Assembly (NCBI RefSeq): GCF_000982415.1
Contig: NZ_LANI01000022.1
Span: 1 to 64,000 of the forward strand
Length of the DNA stretch: 64,000 nt
Reading direction: 5' to 3'
From: Kiloniella litopenaei
GTDB taxonomy: Bacteria > Pseudomonadota > Alphaproteobacteria > Kiloniellales > Kiloniellaceae
The notes under the pieces were generated by a model. That model saw only the letters and a program-made list of their open reading frames with translations. It made no database searches and was not told the origin of the DNA. The translations under genes and the position numbers were made by a program. This document shows positions 24,523-33,051 of the stretch, piece after piece. Numbering within the stretch: the first letter of the stretch is position 1; the number at the start of each line of letters is the position of its first letter.

Positions 24523-25284
24523 ATGAAAAAGTTTCTTGTAACTGCTGTAGCTGCAGCAATGACATTCACAGCTGGCGCTGTCGCAGCAAAAGACCTGCGG
24601 ATCGGTGTAGAGGGCGCATACCCTCCATTCAGCAGCATCGACACCAATGGTAACGTTGTTGGTTTTGATATCGATATTGCCAATGCCCTTTGCGAAGAAA
24701 TGAAAGTAAAATGCACCTTGGTCGTTCAGGATTGGGACGGTATCATTCCTGCGCTTAACGCAAAAAAATACGATGCAATCATCGCATCTATGTCCATTAC
24801 TGAAGAGCGCAAAAAGAAAGTTGATTTTTCAGAGAAGTACTACAACTCTCCAGCTCGCTTCCTTCGCAAAAAAGGATCAGGTATCGAAATCACAGCTGAA
24901 AGCATGAAAGGCAAAACTGTGGGTGTACAACGCGGTACAATCCACGACACTTTCATCACAGCTGAATTCCCTGATACCGAGATTAAGCGTTACGGTACGC
25001 AGGATGAAGCATATCTTGATATCGCAGCTGGCCGTGTAGATCTGTTGATTGCTGATTCCATTGCCATGGATGACGGTTTCGTCAAAACAGACGCAGGAAA
25101 AGATTTCGAATTTGTAGGCCCATCTTACAGCGACCCTAAATACTTCGGTGACGGTGCCGGTATTGCCGTACGTAAGTCAGATACAGAACTACGTGATCGT
25201 TTCTCAGCTGCGATTAAAGCTATCCGTGGAAACGGCGTTTACAAAGCGATTAACGACAAATACTTCGACTTTGATATCTACTAA
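24523..25284 (+). CDS. periplasmic amino acid-binding protein (ArgT/HisJ-like)
   Basis: 253 residues. Cleavable signal peptide 1-22 (KKFLVTAVAAAMTFTAGAVAA), then the SBP_bac_3 fold: LRIGVEGAYPPFSSIDTNG, GFDIDIANALCEEM and DWDGIIPALNAKKYDAIIASMSITEERKK, the standard signature. Binds a basic or polar amino acid and delivers it to the permease pair. An atypical base composition relative to neighbours is not obvious. Followed directly by an intercistronic terminator, which would give more binding protein than permease. Confidence 0.93.
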   Translation: MKKFLVTAVAAAMTFTAGAVAAKDLRIGVEGAYPPFSSIDTNGNVVGFDIDIANALCEEMKVKCTLVVQDWDGIIPALNAKKYDAIIASMSITEERKKKVDFSEKYYNSPARFLRKKGSGIEITAESMKGKTVGVQRGTIHDTFITAEFPDTEIKRYGTQDEAYLDIAAGRVDLLIADSIAMDDGFVKTDAGKDFEFVGPSYSDPKYFGDGAGIAVRKSDTELRDRFSAAIKAIRGNGVYKAINDKYFDFDIY

Positions 25285-25327
25285 GATTAAGGATGGATCA
25301 CCATCTTACATCCTAGTTATGTAGTAC

Positions 25328-25374
25328 AAAAGCACCCCCAGATACCAGTATCAGGGTTTTGGGGGTGCTTTTTT
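25328..25374 (+). terminator. intercistronic terminator between binding-protein and permease genes
   Basis: AAAAGCACCCCCA (25328-25340) pairs with TGGGGGTGCTTTT (25360-25372), enclosing a small inner hairpin GATAC/GTATC; six T close it (25369-25374). It stands between genes of one transport operon, so it should act as a partial terminator that lowers permease message. Confidence 0.88.
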
Positions 25375-25411
25375 GAAGCTCTTAAACGGGCCAAAAACCG
25401 ATAGGTTTAAA

Positions 25412-26182
25412 ATGATAGATCTTGATGGCTATGGATACAGCATCCTAATTGACGGTGGTATCATTACCATCTCCATCTCTATGGCATCTCTGTTCGTTGC
25501 TTGTATTCTCGGAATGATTGCGGCCCTAGCCCGCCTTTCCAATAACAGAATTGCCAGCTCAATTGCCTTTAGCTACACCACCATAATCAGGGGTGTTCCT
25601 GATCTGGTTCTCATGCTCTTGATTTTCTTCGGGGGACAGATTTTTGTAAACAATCTGCCGGAAAATCTCTTGAACCTCACAGCTTGGCTAGGAGAGCTCG
25701 TCTCTGGAAATGGCGATAGTTGGAGAGCTACAGCCGAACCCTATCTTGATTGGGGCTATATAGATATAAATCCCTTCATTGCTGGTGTCCTTACGATCGG
25801 ATTTATCTTTGGTGCCTATATGGGCGAAACCTTCCGCGGTGCCATTATGGCCGTTGACCATGGCATGCTGGAAGCAGGTACCGCCTATGGCATGACCAAA
25901 GGCCAAATCAATCGGCGTATTCTCCTGCCTCAGATGGTACGCCATGCGCTTCCCGGCATTGGCAACAACTGGCTTGTTTTGATGAAAGCCAGTGCCATCA
26001 CATCAATCATTGGATTGGAAGATATGGTCCGTAAAGCGGGCCTTGCTGCTGGAGCAACCCGTCAACCATTCAAATTTTATCTTACTGCTGCCGTCGCTTT
26101 CCTGATCTTAACGACTCTCTCAATATGGATACTTAAGCTCATTGAAAAGAGATATTCAGCCGGTGTCAGGAGTGCGCTCTAA
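25412..26182 (+). CDS. polar amino acid ABC transporter permease (HisQ-like)
   Basis: 256-residue inner-membrane permease with about five spans. Pattern GYGYSILIDGGIITISISMASL, SYTTIIRGVPDLVLMLLIFF and the EAA loop EAGTAYGMTKGQINRRILLPQMVRHALPG are diagnostic of PAAT permeases. A TTG at 25373 would begin inside the terminator stem, so I take the ATG at 25412 preceded by TAGG at 6 nt. Stop and next start overlap (TAATG at 26182). Confidence 0.9.
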   Translation: MIDLDGYGYSILIDGGIITISISMASLFVACILGMIAALARLSNNRIASSIAFSYTTIIRGVPDLVLMLLIFFGGQIFVNNLPENLLNLTAWLGELVSGNGDSWRATAEPYLDWGYIDINPFIAGVLTIGFIFGAYMGETFRGAIMAVDHGMLEAGTAYGMTKGQINRRILLPQMVRHALPGIGNNWLVLMKASAITSIIGLEDMVRKAGLAAGATRQPFKFYLTAAVAFLILTTLSIWILKLIEKRYSAGVRSAL

Positions 26183-26895
26183 TGGATCTACAAATTATCT
26201 GGGACGAGTTGCCTCTATATTTTGACGGCCTACTTCTTACCATTCAACTGGTACCCTTATCGCTCCTAATCGGTTTTGTAATCGCAGTCCCATTAGCTGT
26301 CATGCGCTTATCCAAAAACCCTTTCGTTAACTACCCGGTTTTTGCCTTTACCTATGCCTTTAGGGGGACGCCCCTGATCGTTCAGCTTTTTATTCTCTAT
26401 TATGGGGTCGGTACACTTGATGGTTACAGCGAGCTGACAAAAGAATTCAACTTTCTTAAGGGAGCATATTTCTTTGCCTTATTGGGTTTCACACTCAATA
26501 CCGCAGCATATACGGCCGAAATTTTCCGCGGGGCAATGGCACAGACATCCTTTGGAGAAGTCGAAGCCGCAAAAGCCTGTGGCATGTCACAGTTTTTGAT
26601 CTTTCGACGGATCATCATTCCCAGTGCATTAAGACGCGCCCTGCCTGCTTATTCCAACGAAGTGATCTTTATGCTGCACGGCAGCGCATTGGCCAGTACC
26701 ATTACCCTTGTTGATCTGACAGGTGCAGCACGTATCGTTCAATCCCGTTATTACGCCCCTTACGAAGCGTTTATTACAGCCGCCGTCTTTTATTTCGTGC
26801 TGACCTTCTTGTTTATCTGGCTCTTCCGCCTAGTTGAAAACCATTACAACAGGCACCTGAAGCGTCGAGAAGAAACAATTCAGGTTGTGACTTGA
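26182..26895 (+). CDS. polar amino acid ABC transporter permease (HisM-like)
   Basis: 237 residues, partner of the preceding permease. It carries AFRGTPLIVQLFILYYG, TAEIFRGAMAQTSFGEVEAAKACGMS and the EAA loop FRRIIIPSALRRALPAYSNE, matching HisM/OccM. Ends the ABC operon; a hairpin-prone segment follows at 26930. Confidence 0.92.
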   Translation: MDLQIIWDELPLYFDGLLLTIQLVPLSLLIGFVIAVPLAVMRLSKNPFVNYPVFAFTYAFRGTPLIVQLFILYYGVGTLDGYSELTKEFNFLKGAYFFALLGFTLNTAAYTAEIFRGAMAQTSFGEVEAAKACGMSQFLIFRRIIIPSALRRALPAYSNEVIFMLHGSALASTITLVDLTGAARIVQSRYYAPYEAFITAAVFYFVLTFLFIWLFRLVENHYNRHLKRREETIQVVT

Positions 26896-26929
26896 TATAA
26901 GGCAAGAGGGACACAACATACCCAAAACC

Positions 26930-26982
26930 GATTTCCGCAGCAGAAAAACACCCCGTCGGGATGATAGACGCTGCGGAAAATC
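26930..26982. promoter_or_regulatory. long inverted repeat between the ABC operon and sbtA
   Basis: GATTTCCGCAGC (26930-26941) faces GCTGCGGAAAATC (26970-26982) with one mismatch bulge, and CCCCG...CGGG lies in the loop (26951-26960). No T-run follows, so it is either a weak terminator, an operator, or leader structure for sbtA. Confidence 0.55.
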
Positions 26983-27067
26983 AATAATTAGGTATACGTA
27001 AATAACGACCTTTTACGTGGTGGATAATTGTGACGCTATTATCTATAGCGCCTACAACGAGGTTTTT

Positions 27068-28048
27068 ATGGAACAGCTTTTTTCACTCGCGCAGCAAAAC
27101 TTGCTATCCCCCATAATACTTTTCTTTGCCCTAGGCTTTTCAGCAGCAATTGCCAAATCAGATCTGAACTTCCCGGAAGCTATTGCCAAGGGTATGTCCC
27201 TTTATTTGCTTTTTGCGATTGGGTTTAAGGGCGGCGCAAGTCTTTCAGGGTACGGAATTGATGCACAATTAATACTATCGTTGTTGTCCGGTGTTATTTT
27301 ATCCGCCTGTTTACCGTTTCTTGCTTTTGTTTTATTACGCATAATGACGAAAATGTCGGCCATAGATGCGGCGGCTGTTGCAGCACACTATGGCTCAATT
27401 TCTATCGTCACATTTGTCGCAGCGTCATCTATTCTGGAAATTCAGGGCATTACTTTTGATGGCTATATGGTCGCTGTCGCTGCAACTATGGAAGCACCTG
27501 CGATCATATCTGCGCTTTGGTTGATCTCGCGAAAGAGCAAAGAATCAAAAGGGCTCGACAGCGAATTAATGCGTGAAATCCTGTTAAACGGATCAATTGT
27601 TCTTCTGATCGGCTCGTTCTTTATCGGACTGCTCACAGGAAAAGAAGGGCTTTCTGAAATTGCTCCTTTTATAAGTGCTCCTTTTAAGGGTGTTTTGTGC
27701 CTCTTCCTTCTCGATATGGGGCTTGTTGCCGGACGCGGGTTAGTGAACGCGAAAGGCGCTGTTTCTGCCCGCGCTGTTCTATTTGGAATTGTAATGCCAT
27801 TAGCTGGCGCAACAGCAGGCTTAATCTGTGCCATGATAATCGGGCTATCTCTTGGTAGCACTGTTTTGATGATGGTGCTGTCCGCATCCGCTTCTTATAT
27901 TGCAGTTCCCGCGGCTATGCGTGTAGCAGTACCAGAAGCGAACCCGGCGATTTATCTAACACTGTCCTTAGGGGTTACCTTCCCATTTAATCTAACTGTG
28001 GGTATTCCACTTTATGTTACTATAGCAAGTGCCGTGATCGGAGCGTGA
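27068..28048 (+). CDS. sbtA: SbtA-like sodium-dependent bicarbonate transporter family protein
   Basis: 326 residues, about ten hydrophobic spans. The N-terminus LLSPIILFFALGFSAAIAKSDLNFPEAIAKGMSLYLLFAIGFKGG is the SbtA signature, and PAAMRVAVPEANPAIYLTLSLGVTFPFNL in the last part corresponds to the conserved second repeat. Cyanobacterial SbtA imports HCO3- with Na+. The paired SbtB-like gene 2 bp downstream strengthens the call. ATG at 27068 with GAGG 5 nt upstream is preferred over a GTG 51 nt earlier. No carboxysome or RuBisCO gene is in the window, so the imported bicarbonate may feed anaplerotic carboxylation or pH balance (inference). Confidence 0.85.
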   Translation: MEQLFSLAQQNLLSPIILFFALGFSAAIAKSDLNFPEAIAKGMSLYLLFAIGFKGGASLSGYGIDAQLILSLLSGVILSACLPFLAFVLLRIMTKMSAIDAAAVAAHYGSISIVTFVAASSILEIQGITFDGYMVAVAATMEAPAIISALWLISRKSKESKGLDSELMREILLNGSIVLLIGSFFIGLLTGKEGLSEIAPFISAPFKGVLCLFLLDMGLVAGRGLVNAKGAVSARAVLFGIVMPLAGATAGLICAMIIGLSLGSTVLMMVLSASASYIAVPAAMRVAVPEANPAIYLTLSLGVTFPFNLTVGIPLYVTIASAVIGA

Positions 28049-28049
28049 A

Positions 28050-28361
28050 ATGGATATGCATGAAGCCAAAAGAGTCGAAATTATTATCGAAAAGATCATG
28101 GAAAATCGTCTGACAGATTTATTGATTGAAGCAGGCGTAAAGGGTTTCAGTGTATTGCCCGTTTCAGGAGGTTCAGGACGATCCGGTCATTGGAGCCGAG
28201 AGGGACAAATTAGCCGAGCACAGGGAATGTCTGCAGTCGTTTGCCTTGTAAAACCGGACAGACTGGATAAAACGCTGGACGCTATATTCCCAATGCTTGA
28301 TCGCCATATCGGTGTTGTCAGCGTAACCGATACAAAAGTGATGCGGGCAGAGCTCTTTTAA
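28050..28361 (+). CDS. sbtB: SbtB-like PII-family regulatory protein
   Basis: 103 residues with the PII beta-alpha-beta pattern: KRVEIIIEKIMENRLTDLLIEAGVKGFSVLPVSGGSGRSGHW, a T-loop-like stretch SREGQISRAQGMSA, and a C-terminal strand GVVSVTDTKVMRAELF. SbtB binds adenyl nucleotides, including cAMP in cyanobacteria, and gates SbtA. Classic GlnB uridylylation Tyr is not evident. Starts 2 bp after the sbtA stop with the ribosome-binding GGAG inside sbtA, so the two are coupled. Confidence 0.82.
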   Translation: MDMHEAKRVEIIIEKIMENRLTDLLIEAGVKGFSVLPVSGGSGRSGHWSREGQISRAQGMSAVVCLVKPDRLDKTLDAIFPMLDRHIGVVSVTDTKVMRAELF

Positions 28362-28670
28362 ATCAATCGCCACAAAATCGACATCTCTCGTCGAAATAAG
28401 CGAGACTGAACAAGCTTCTTCTACCTGTGCGTTTTATTGCTCTTCAATTGATCACAACATTATCAATTATTAGCGATTTTTGTATAAGTAATATCGCCAA
28501 TTAAGATATTCTTTACGTTGCTCTATGTTAAAATCGGGCATGCCTTTTTACTCAATAATAAATTATCGACTGAAGATTAAGGGTAAATTTATATAGTTGG
28601 CAGAAAATAGGTTAACAGCACTGTAGGGTGTTCACGCCCCCAAACAGCAATAAAAAAAGGTGAGAGCTAC
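28362..28670. other. 309-bp intergenic stretch
   Basis: AT-rich, no ORF supported. Contains an inverted repeat AATATC (28490-28495) / GATATT (28505-28510), and close to the next gene a small hairpin GGGTG-ttca-CGCCC (about 28626-28639). Probably holds the promoter of the following gene. I see no sigma-54 -24/-12 element. Confidence 0.4.
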
Positions 28671-29249
28671 GTGGATCGTGAAAGCATCAAGGCACAATTA
28701 CCAGGCTCAAATATTGATGAGACGAGCTTTCTAGCGACGGATTATTTAAATCATCTCAACGAAGCAGTGATGATGCTAGAAATGGTGCCCGATATGCCGG
28801 ATCTTTTTGATGAAGTTCAAGCTTGGCAACCAAAAAGCTATCAACAACACTTCTTGGACAGCAGCTTTCAAGCCAAAGAGCTTGCTGTTGCCGCTTATGA
28901 AGCAGCCCCAAGCGAATTCCGCGAACCTTTTGACAAAGCAGTCGAGCTTGCAGACAAAGGCATCAAAGACAGTAAAGACGCGATAGAACAGGCTCTTGCC
29001 GCAGGTGACCACGTTTCCATCGCCGCGCTTGTGCCCGATGCTTCCACCCATATCCGCCATATGATTGACATTGCCAGTGCTGTTATCCACGGTAACCACA
29101 ATGTACTACCCGCCGATAAAGTCATGGAAATAGAAATGGATTGGCAGGCTACATTGTCTGGTAACATGATGGCTGGCGGCATGTCAGAAGAAGAAAAACT
29201 TGATGCAGAGGCAATGGGGCAAGACGATATTGATGCCCTTTTCGATTAG
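28671..29249 (+). CDS. uncharacterised protein with a C-terminal CheY-binding-like peptide
   Basis: 192 residues, soluble, mostly helical and acidic; I recognise no named domain. The last residues read GQDDIDALFD, preceded by a flexible Met/Gly/Glu linker (SGNMMAGGMSEEEKLDAEAM). This resembles both the N-terminal CheY-P-binding peptide of FliM (LSQxEIDALL) and the C-terminal tail of CheZ (QDQVDDLL). Histidines in STHIRHMIDIASAVIHGNH and acidic pairs are noticeable in the helical core. The start is GTG at 28671 with AGGTGAG upstream at 7 nt. It stands alone before a MscS gene. Possible role: a response-regulator-binding or dephosphorylating protein; function is not established. Confidence 0.7.
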   Translation: MDRESIKAQLPGSNIDETSFLATDYLNHLNEAVMMLEMVPDMPDLFDEVQAWQPKSYQQHFLDSSFQAKELAVAAYEAAPSEFREPFDKAVELADKGIKDSKDAIEQALAAGDHVSIAALVPDASTHIRHMIDIASAVIHGNHNVLPADKVMEIEMDWQATLSGNMMAGGMSEEEKLDAEAMGQDDIDALFD

Positions 29250-29365
29250 GTCAATATTTCTTCTTACCAAATCTTTCTTTGTTGTTCCGTGACTGCCAGC
29301 TTTCACTCTTGACGACATAGCTCTCCCTGAGCAAACTCCCCTCGCGCACAAACCGAGGAGAAGTC

Positions 29366-30523
29366 ATGGACGATTTATCAACATTCTGGGAAATAACACT
29401 GGAAGTCTGGAATCAGGGTGTTTTTGGAGTCAGCATTGGCCACATTGTAACTTCCATAGCAATTTTCTTTGCTTTCCTTGTCATTAGGGGATTGTTTTCA
29501 AGGCTCGTAATCAATCGCCTCAAAGCGCTGACACGCAGAACCAAAAACTCGGTGGATGATCATGCTTTAGAAGCACTAGAGGGACCAATAAGGATGATCC
29601 CTATTGCCCTTGGTGTTTTTTTCTCACTCGATTATTTGAACCTCGGTGGCGAAGCCGCCGTATTAGGCAACAATCTTGTGCGCTCCCTGATTGCCTACAC
29701 GCTTTTTTATGCCGTCTTTAAACTAATCGATCCGCTAGATTTTCTACTTCATCGTTTCACCACTGTGCTCACCAGCATTATGGTTGATTGGATTATCAAA
29801 GCCCTCAAAATTTGTGTCGTTCTACTGGGGGCCGCCAGTATTCTGGAGCTATGGGGAATCAATGTCGGCGCCATTATTGCCGGTCTTGGCCTGTTCGGTG
29901 TTGCAGTTGCTCTTGGTGCTCAGGATCTATTCAAGAACCTGATTGCCGGCATTCTCATCATAGCTGAAAAGCGTTTCAGTCGCGGCGATTGGGTACGGAT
30001 CGAAGGAATTGTCGAAGGAACGGTCGAAGATATCGGGTTCAGATCCACCCGGATCAGGCGTTTTGACAAAGCTCCGGTTTATGTGCCAAACGCCAAGCTC
30101 GCGGACAATGCCGTTATCAACTTTTCCAAGATGACCAACCGACGCATTTACTGGAAAATTGGCGTTGAGTACGACACGACAAGCGAACAGCTTCGCAAGA
30201 TCGTGCAAGAGATTAAAGATCACCTTTATGGGACAGAAGCATTTGAAACGGATGATGCCCGTGCCACAACCCTGGTGAATGTCGATTCATTTAACAGTTC
30301 ATCCATCGACATTATGATTTATTGCTTTACCAAGACAACAAACTGGGGCGACTGGATGAACATCAAAGAAGATTTCGCCCTGAAATTAAAAGAAATCGTC
30401 GAAGGTAACGATAGCGCCTTTGCCTTCCCAACATCCACTTTGCATGTGGCAAGCCTGCCTGAATCTCCCGCACAAATTCAAAATCTTCCGGGGCTTGAGC
30501 CGGAAACGCCACTCAATAAATAA
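29366..30523 (+). CDS. mechanosensitive ion channel of the MscS family
   Basis: 385 residues: four or five N-terminal spans, then the conserved pore helix and MscS beta domain. Diagnostic text is GAIIAGLGLFGVAVALGAQDLFKNLIAGILIIAEKRFSRGDWV (about 173-216; the Gly/Ala-rich TM3) followed by EGTVEDIGFRSTRIRRFDKAPVYVPNAKLADNAVINFS. Opens under membrane tension to release solutes during hypo-osmotic shock. Good ribosome-binding site GAGGAG 6 nt before ATG. A bidirectional terminator separates it from creA. Confidence 0.93.
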   Translation: MDDLSTFWEITLEVWNQGVFGVSIGHIVTSIAIFFAFLVIRGLFSRLVINRLKALTRRTKNSVDDHALEALEGPIRMIPIALGVFFSLDYLNLGGEAAVLGNNLVRSLIAYTLFYAVFKLIDPLDFLLHRFTTVLTSIMVDWIIKALKICVVLLGAASILELWGINVGAIIAGLGLFGVAVALGAQDLFKNLIAGILIIAEKRFSRGDWVRIEGIVEGTVEDIGFRSTRIRRFDKAPVYVPNAKLADNAVINFSKMTNRRIYWKIGVEYDTTSEQLRKIVQEIKDHLYGTEAFETDDARATTLVNVDSFNSSSIDIMIYCFTKTTNWGDWMNIKEDFALKLKEIVEGNDSAFAFPTSTLHVASLPESPAQIQNLPGLEPETPLNK

Positions 30524-30536
30524 TCGCGATAAAGAA

Positions 30537-30561
30537 AAGGGGCTCTTTGATGAGCCCCTTT
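30537..30561. terminator. bidirectional terminator between the MscS gene and creA
   Basis: AAGGGGCTC (30537-30545), loop TTTGAT, GAGCCCCTT (30552-30560). Perfect 9-bp stem with short T tracts on both strands, placed between convergent genes. Confidence 0.85.
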
Positions 30562-30588
30562 GTTCCTTAGCACCTAGCGGTTAGTACA

Positions 30589-31077
30589 TTACCCCTCATT
30601 CCAGGGCATAATCGGGACAGAGGTAATCGAGTTCTTCGGGCTACCTTCGATAACGCGGTCGCTATAAACCAGATAAATCAGAACATTGCGCTTTTCATCA
30701 AAAAAACGAACGACCTGCATGGTTTTGAACACAAGCGATGTCCTCTTGGTGAAGACTTCTTCGCCGTCCTCTAGCTCTTCCCGGAATTTGATCGGACCAA
30801 TTTGACGACAGGCAATAGATGCATCAGTCGTATCTTCGGCTAGTCCCACTGCACCGGATATACCCCCGGTCTTTGCACGACTGAGGTGACAGGCAACGCC
30901 TTCGACCTTTGGATCATCAAAGGCTTCAATCACAATCTTATGGTTAGGCCCTAACCATTTAAAAACAGTATCAACCTCCCCAATCTCTTCTGCCTGAACA
31001 GCGGAAGAGAAAACAAGCAGGCAAGCGCCAAAACACAAAGATACCCTGTTCACAATAGTACGTAATTTTAAATTCAT
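30589..31077 (-). CDS. creA: CreA family periplasmic protein
   Basis: 162 residues with a signal peptide (1-29, ending VQA). The mature part is a CreA domain: [42 protein letters not shown], then [12 protein letters not shown] and [27 protein letters not shown], close to the E. coli pattern with two cysteines conserved. The function of CreA is not known. It lies 12 bp downstream of tag on the same strand. Confidence 0.93.
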   Translation of the reverse strand: MNLKLRTIVNRVSLCFGACLLVFSSAVQAEEIGEVDTVFKWLGPNHKIVIEAFDDPKVEGVACHLSRAKTGGISGAVGLAEDTTDASIACRQIGPIKFREELEDGEEVFTKRTSLVFKTMQVVRFFDEKRNVLIYLVYSDRVIEGSPKNSITSVPIMPWNEG

Positions 31078-31089
31078 TTTTAAATCTCA

Positions 31090-31680
31090 CTAAGTTCTAG
31101 GGGCATGTTTTTCATAACAAAAGCAATCGGTCGTATGGTCATTGACCATGCCGCATGCCTGCATAAATGCATAACAAATTGTCGGACCAACAAAACGGAA
31201 ACCTTTTTTCTTCAAAAGCTTGGAAAGTTTTTCAGATTCAGCCGTCGAAGCCGGTACCTGGGATAAATCAGTCCACGAATTCACAAGTGTTTTGTGATCC
31301 ACAACGGACCAGACAAAATCGCGAAAAGCCCCTTCGCCCGCTTTCATAATCTCTAGCCATGCCTTGGCATTACTGACGACCGAATTTATTTTCAGACGGT
31401 TTCGTACCAACCCGGTATCCTGCATAAGACGTTCCACATCATCCTCGGAAAAACTTGCAATTTTTTGTGGATCAAAACCTGCGAATGCTTTGCGATAATT
31501 TTCACGCTTTCTCAAAACCGTTATCCAGGATAATCCCGCCTGTGCCCCTTCGAGAATAAGCATTTCAAAAAGTTCTTTATCATCAGTGACCGGAACGCCC
31601 CATTCTTCATCATGATAGTCAAGATACAAGGGTTCATCACTCACCCAGCCACAACGATTTTTTTCCTGATTATTACTCAA
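31090..31680 (-). CDS. tag: DNA-3-methyladenine glycosylase I
   Basis: Tag removes 3-methyladenine from alkylated DNA. 196 residues. Zinc ligands as in E. coli Tag are in place: Cys10 (CGW), His in YHDEEWG (about 23), and the C-terminal His and Cys of MVNDHTTDCFCYEKH. The catalytic segment AQAGLSWITVLRKRENYRKAF and GFRFVGPTICYAFMQACGMVNDH are typical. Followed by creA in a small operon. Confidence 0.96.
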   Translation of the reverse strand: MSNNQEKNRCGWVSDEPLYLDYHDEEWGVPVTDDKELFEMLILEGAQAGLSWITVLRKRENYRKAFAGFDPQKIASFSEDDVERLMQDTGLVRNRLKINSVVSNAKAWLEIMKAGEGAFRDFVWSVVDHKTLVNSWTDLSQVPASTAESEKLSKLLKKKGFRFVGPTICYAFMQACGMVNDHTTDCFCYEKHAPRT

Positions 31681-31824
31681 AACCTTTCCACCCTCACCTC
31701 TGTCTAAAGCACTTATGCTCTCTCGCGGAAAACGTATAGCAACCGCGAACGTATTTACAAAATATTGATAACCGGATACTCAATCCCTGTCTGGGAATAC
31801 AACAACGACTATATAGGATGCCAA

Positions 31825-32454
31825 ATGAGCGAAATCAATTCACTGATCAAAGGCTACCATGCTTATCAAACTGTAGATTATCGCAGAGACGAAGCATTGT
31901 TACGCTCTCTTGCTGAAAAAGGACAGTCACCAAAAGCAATGGTCATAAGTTGTTGCGATTCCCGGGTTGAACCCTCCTCAATATTAGGTACCTTGCCCGG
32001 CGATCTTTTTATGGTTCGTAATGTTGCCAACTTGGTCCCCCCCTGTGCCGCGGATGACCAACATCATGGTACCTCTGCTGCGCTTGAATATGCGATTACA
32101 CAGTTACACATTCCGAATATCATTATTATGGGCCATGCTATGTGTGGCGGTATTAAAGCCCTTGTTGATGGAATCCTCGACGACTCCAATGACAGTTCAT
32201 TTATTGCCAACTGGATTGAAATCGCAAAAAACGCAAAAGAAAATGTCAATTGCTGTGACAAAACTGAAGAAGAAATCCAGCGTTCTGTTGAGCAAGCCTC
32301 TATCCTTAACTCACTGAAAAACCTAATGACTTTCCCATTCATTAAGGAACGGGTTGCTGATGGGCGGGTTCATTTACACGGCTGGTATTTTGACTTCTCT
32401 ACGGGCGAGTTATTCAGCTATGACAAAGAAAAAGACGCTTTTATCAACCTCTAG
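31825..32454 (+). CDS. beta-class carbonic anhydrase
   Basis: Interconverts CO2 and bicarbonate. 209 residues from the ATG at 31825, which has AGGA 7 nt upstream; a longer in-frame start at 31765 is unlikely. Zinc ligands: Cys43 and Asp45 with Arg47 (CCDSR motif), His104 and Cys107 (GHAMCGG). GDLFMVRNVANLVPP and HGTSAALEYAI are standard. With SbtA/SbtB 3.5 kb away it suggests management of inorganic carbon. The neighbour downstream is an unknown small membrane protein. Confidence 0.95.
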   Translation: MSEINSLIKGYHAYQTVDYRRDEALLRSLAEKGQSPKAMVISCCDSRVEPSSILGTLPGDLFMVRNVANLVPPCAADDQHHGTSAALEYAITQLHIPNIIIMGHAMCGGIKALVDGILDDSNDSSFIANWIEIAKNAKENVNCCDKTEEEIQRSVEQASILNSLKNLMTFPFIKERVADGRVHLHGWYFDFSTGELFSYDKEKDAFINL

Positions 32455-32543
32455 AAGCTAACCGATTCAAATCGTTAACTTTTAATCAAATGAATCGAGT
32501 CACACTACCCTCAATCAGGTAAACTATTGGGGGTTGTGCGCGC

Positions 32544-32957
32544 ATGCGCATTACAGGGGACATGGCATTGGTTGAGTTAGACGAGAGAACACAGAACACA
32601 AGCACTGAAAAAAACACCGATAAAAGATCCAGTTCTACAGAAGATGCTTTTATCAAACACTACTTTAGCCGTATTGACCCTGATATTGCCGCAAGCTTCA
32701 CAGATGACCAAAAACATGCCATCAAACAGATGTTTGGTGCTAGGGGCTATGCAAAACATCCCGTAGAGGTCAGAAGGTCAATTCCCTTTGGAAGACATAG
32801 GTTCTATCTTATCTTTTTGCTTGGTCGTGAACGTCGCGCCTATGAACGTTTAAAGTCAGAGGGGCAAGCATCTGGCTATGTTGCCTATGCACTGGCGAGT
32901 GCTTTTTGGCTTGCACCCGCGATCATGATAGCTGCACTTGTACATTATTTCGGTTAA
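32544..32957 (+). CDS. small protein with C-terminal membrane anchor, conserved-looking, function unknown
   Basis: 137 residues. The N-terminal 30 are polar and low-complexity. The middle (DPDIAASFTDDQKHAIKQMFG, then HPVEVRRSIPFGRHRFYLIFLLGRERRAYERLKSEG) reads like a motif seen in fronts of several alphaproteobacterial membrane proteins, with the RRSIP.....FYL..L.G.ERR core. A single C-terminal span (about 112-134) anchors it. Start is uncertain: ATG at 32544, or ATG at 32562 which has AGGGGA 2-3 nt before it. Follows the carbonic anhydrase gene by 90 bp; possibly co-transcribed. Function not assigned. Confidence 0.65.
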   Translation: MRITGDMALVELDERTQNTSTEKNTDKRSSSTEDAFIKHYFSRIDPDIAASFTDDQKHAIKQMFGARGYAKHPVEVRRSIPFGRHRFYLIFLLGRERRAYERLKSEGQASGYVAYALASAFWLAPAIMIAALVHYFG

Positions 32958-33051
32958 AAATATTTCAAAAAGCAATCATTATTATCGGGTTGAAAATTTG
33001 CGCTGGGAACAAGACCCTTAGCACAATTGATCTCGCCTATTTTTTCCCGTG

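Noticed and set aside
28540-28620. Sigma-54 -24/-12 element (TTGGCA...) before the 28.7-kb gene
   Set aside because: The second GC of the -12 element is missing and spacing is wrong.
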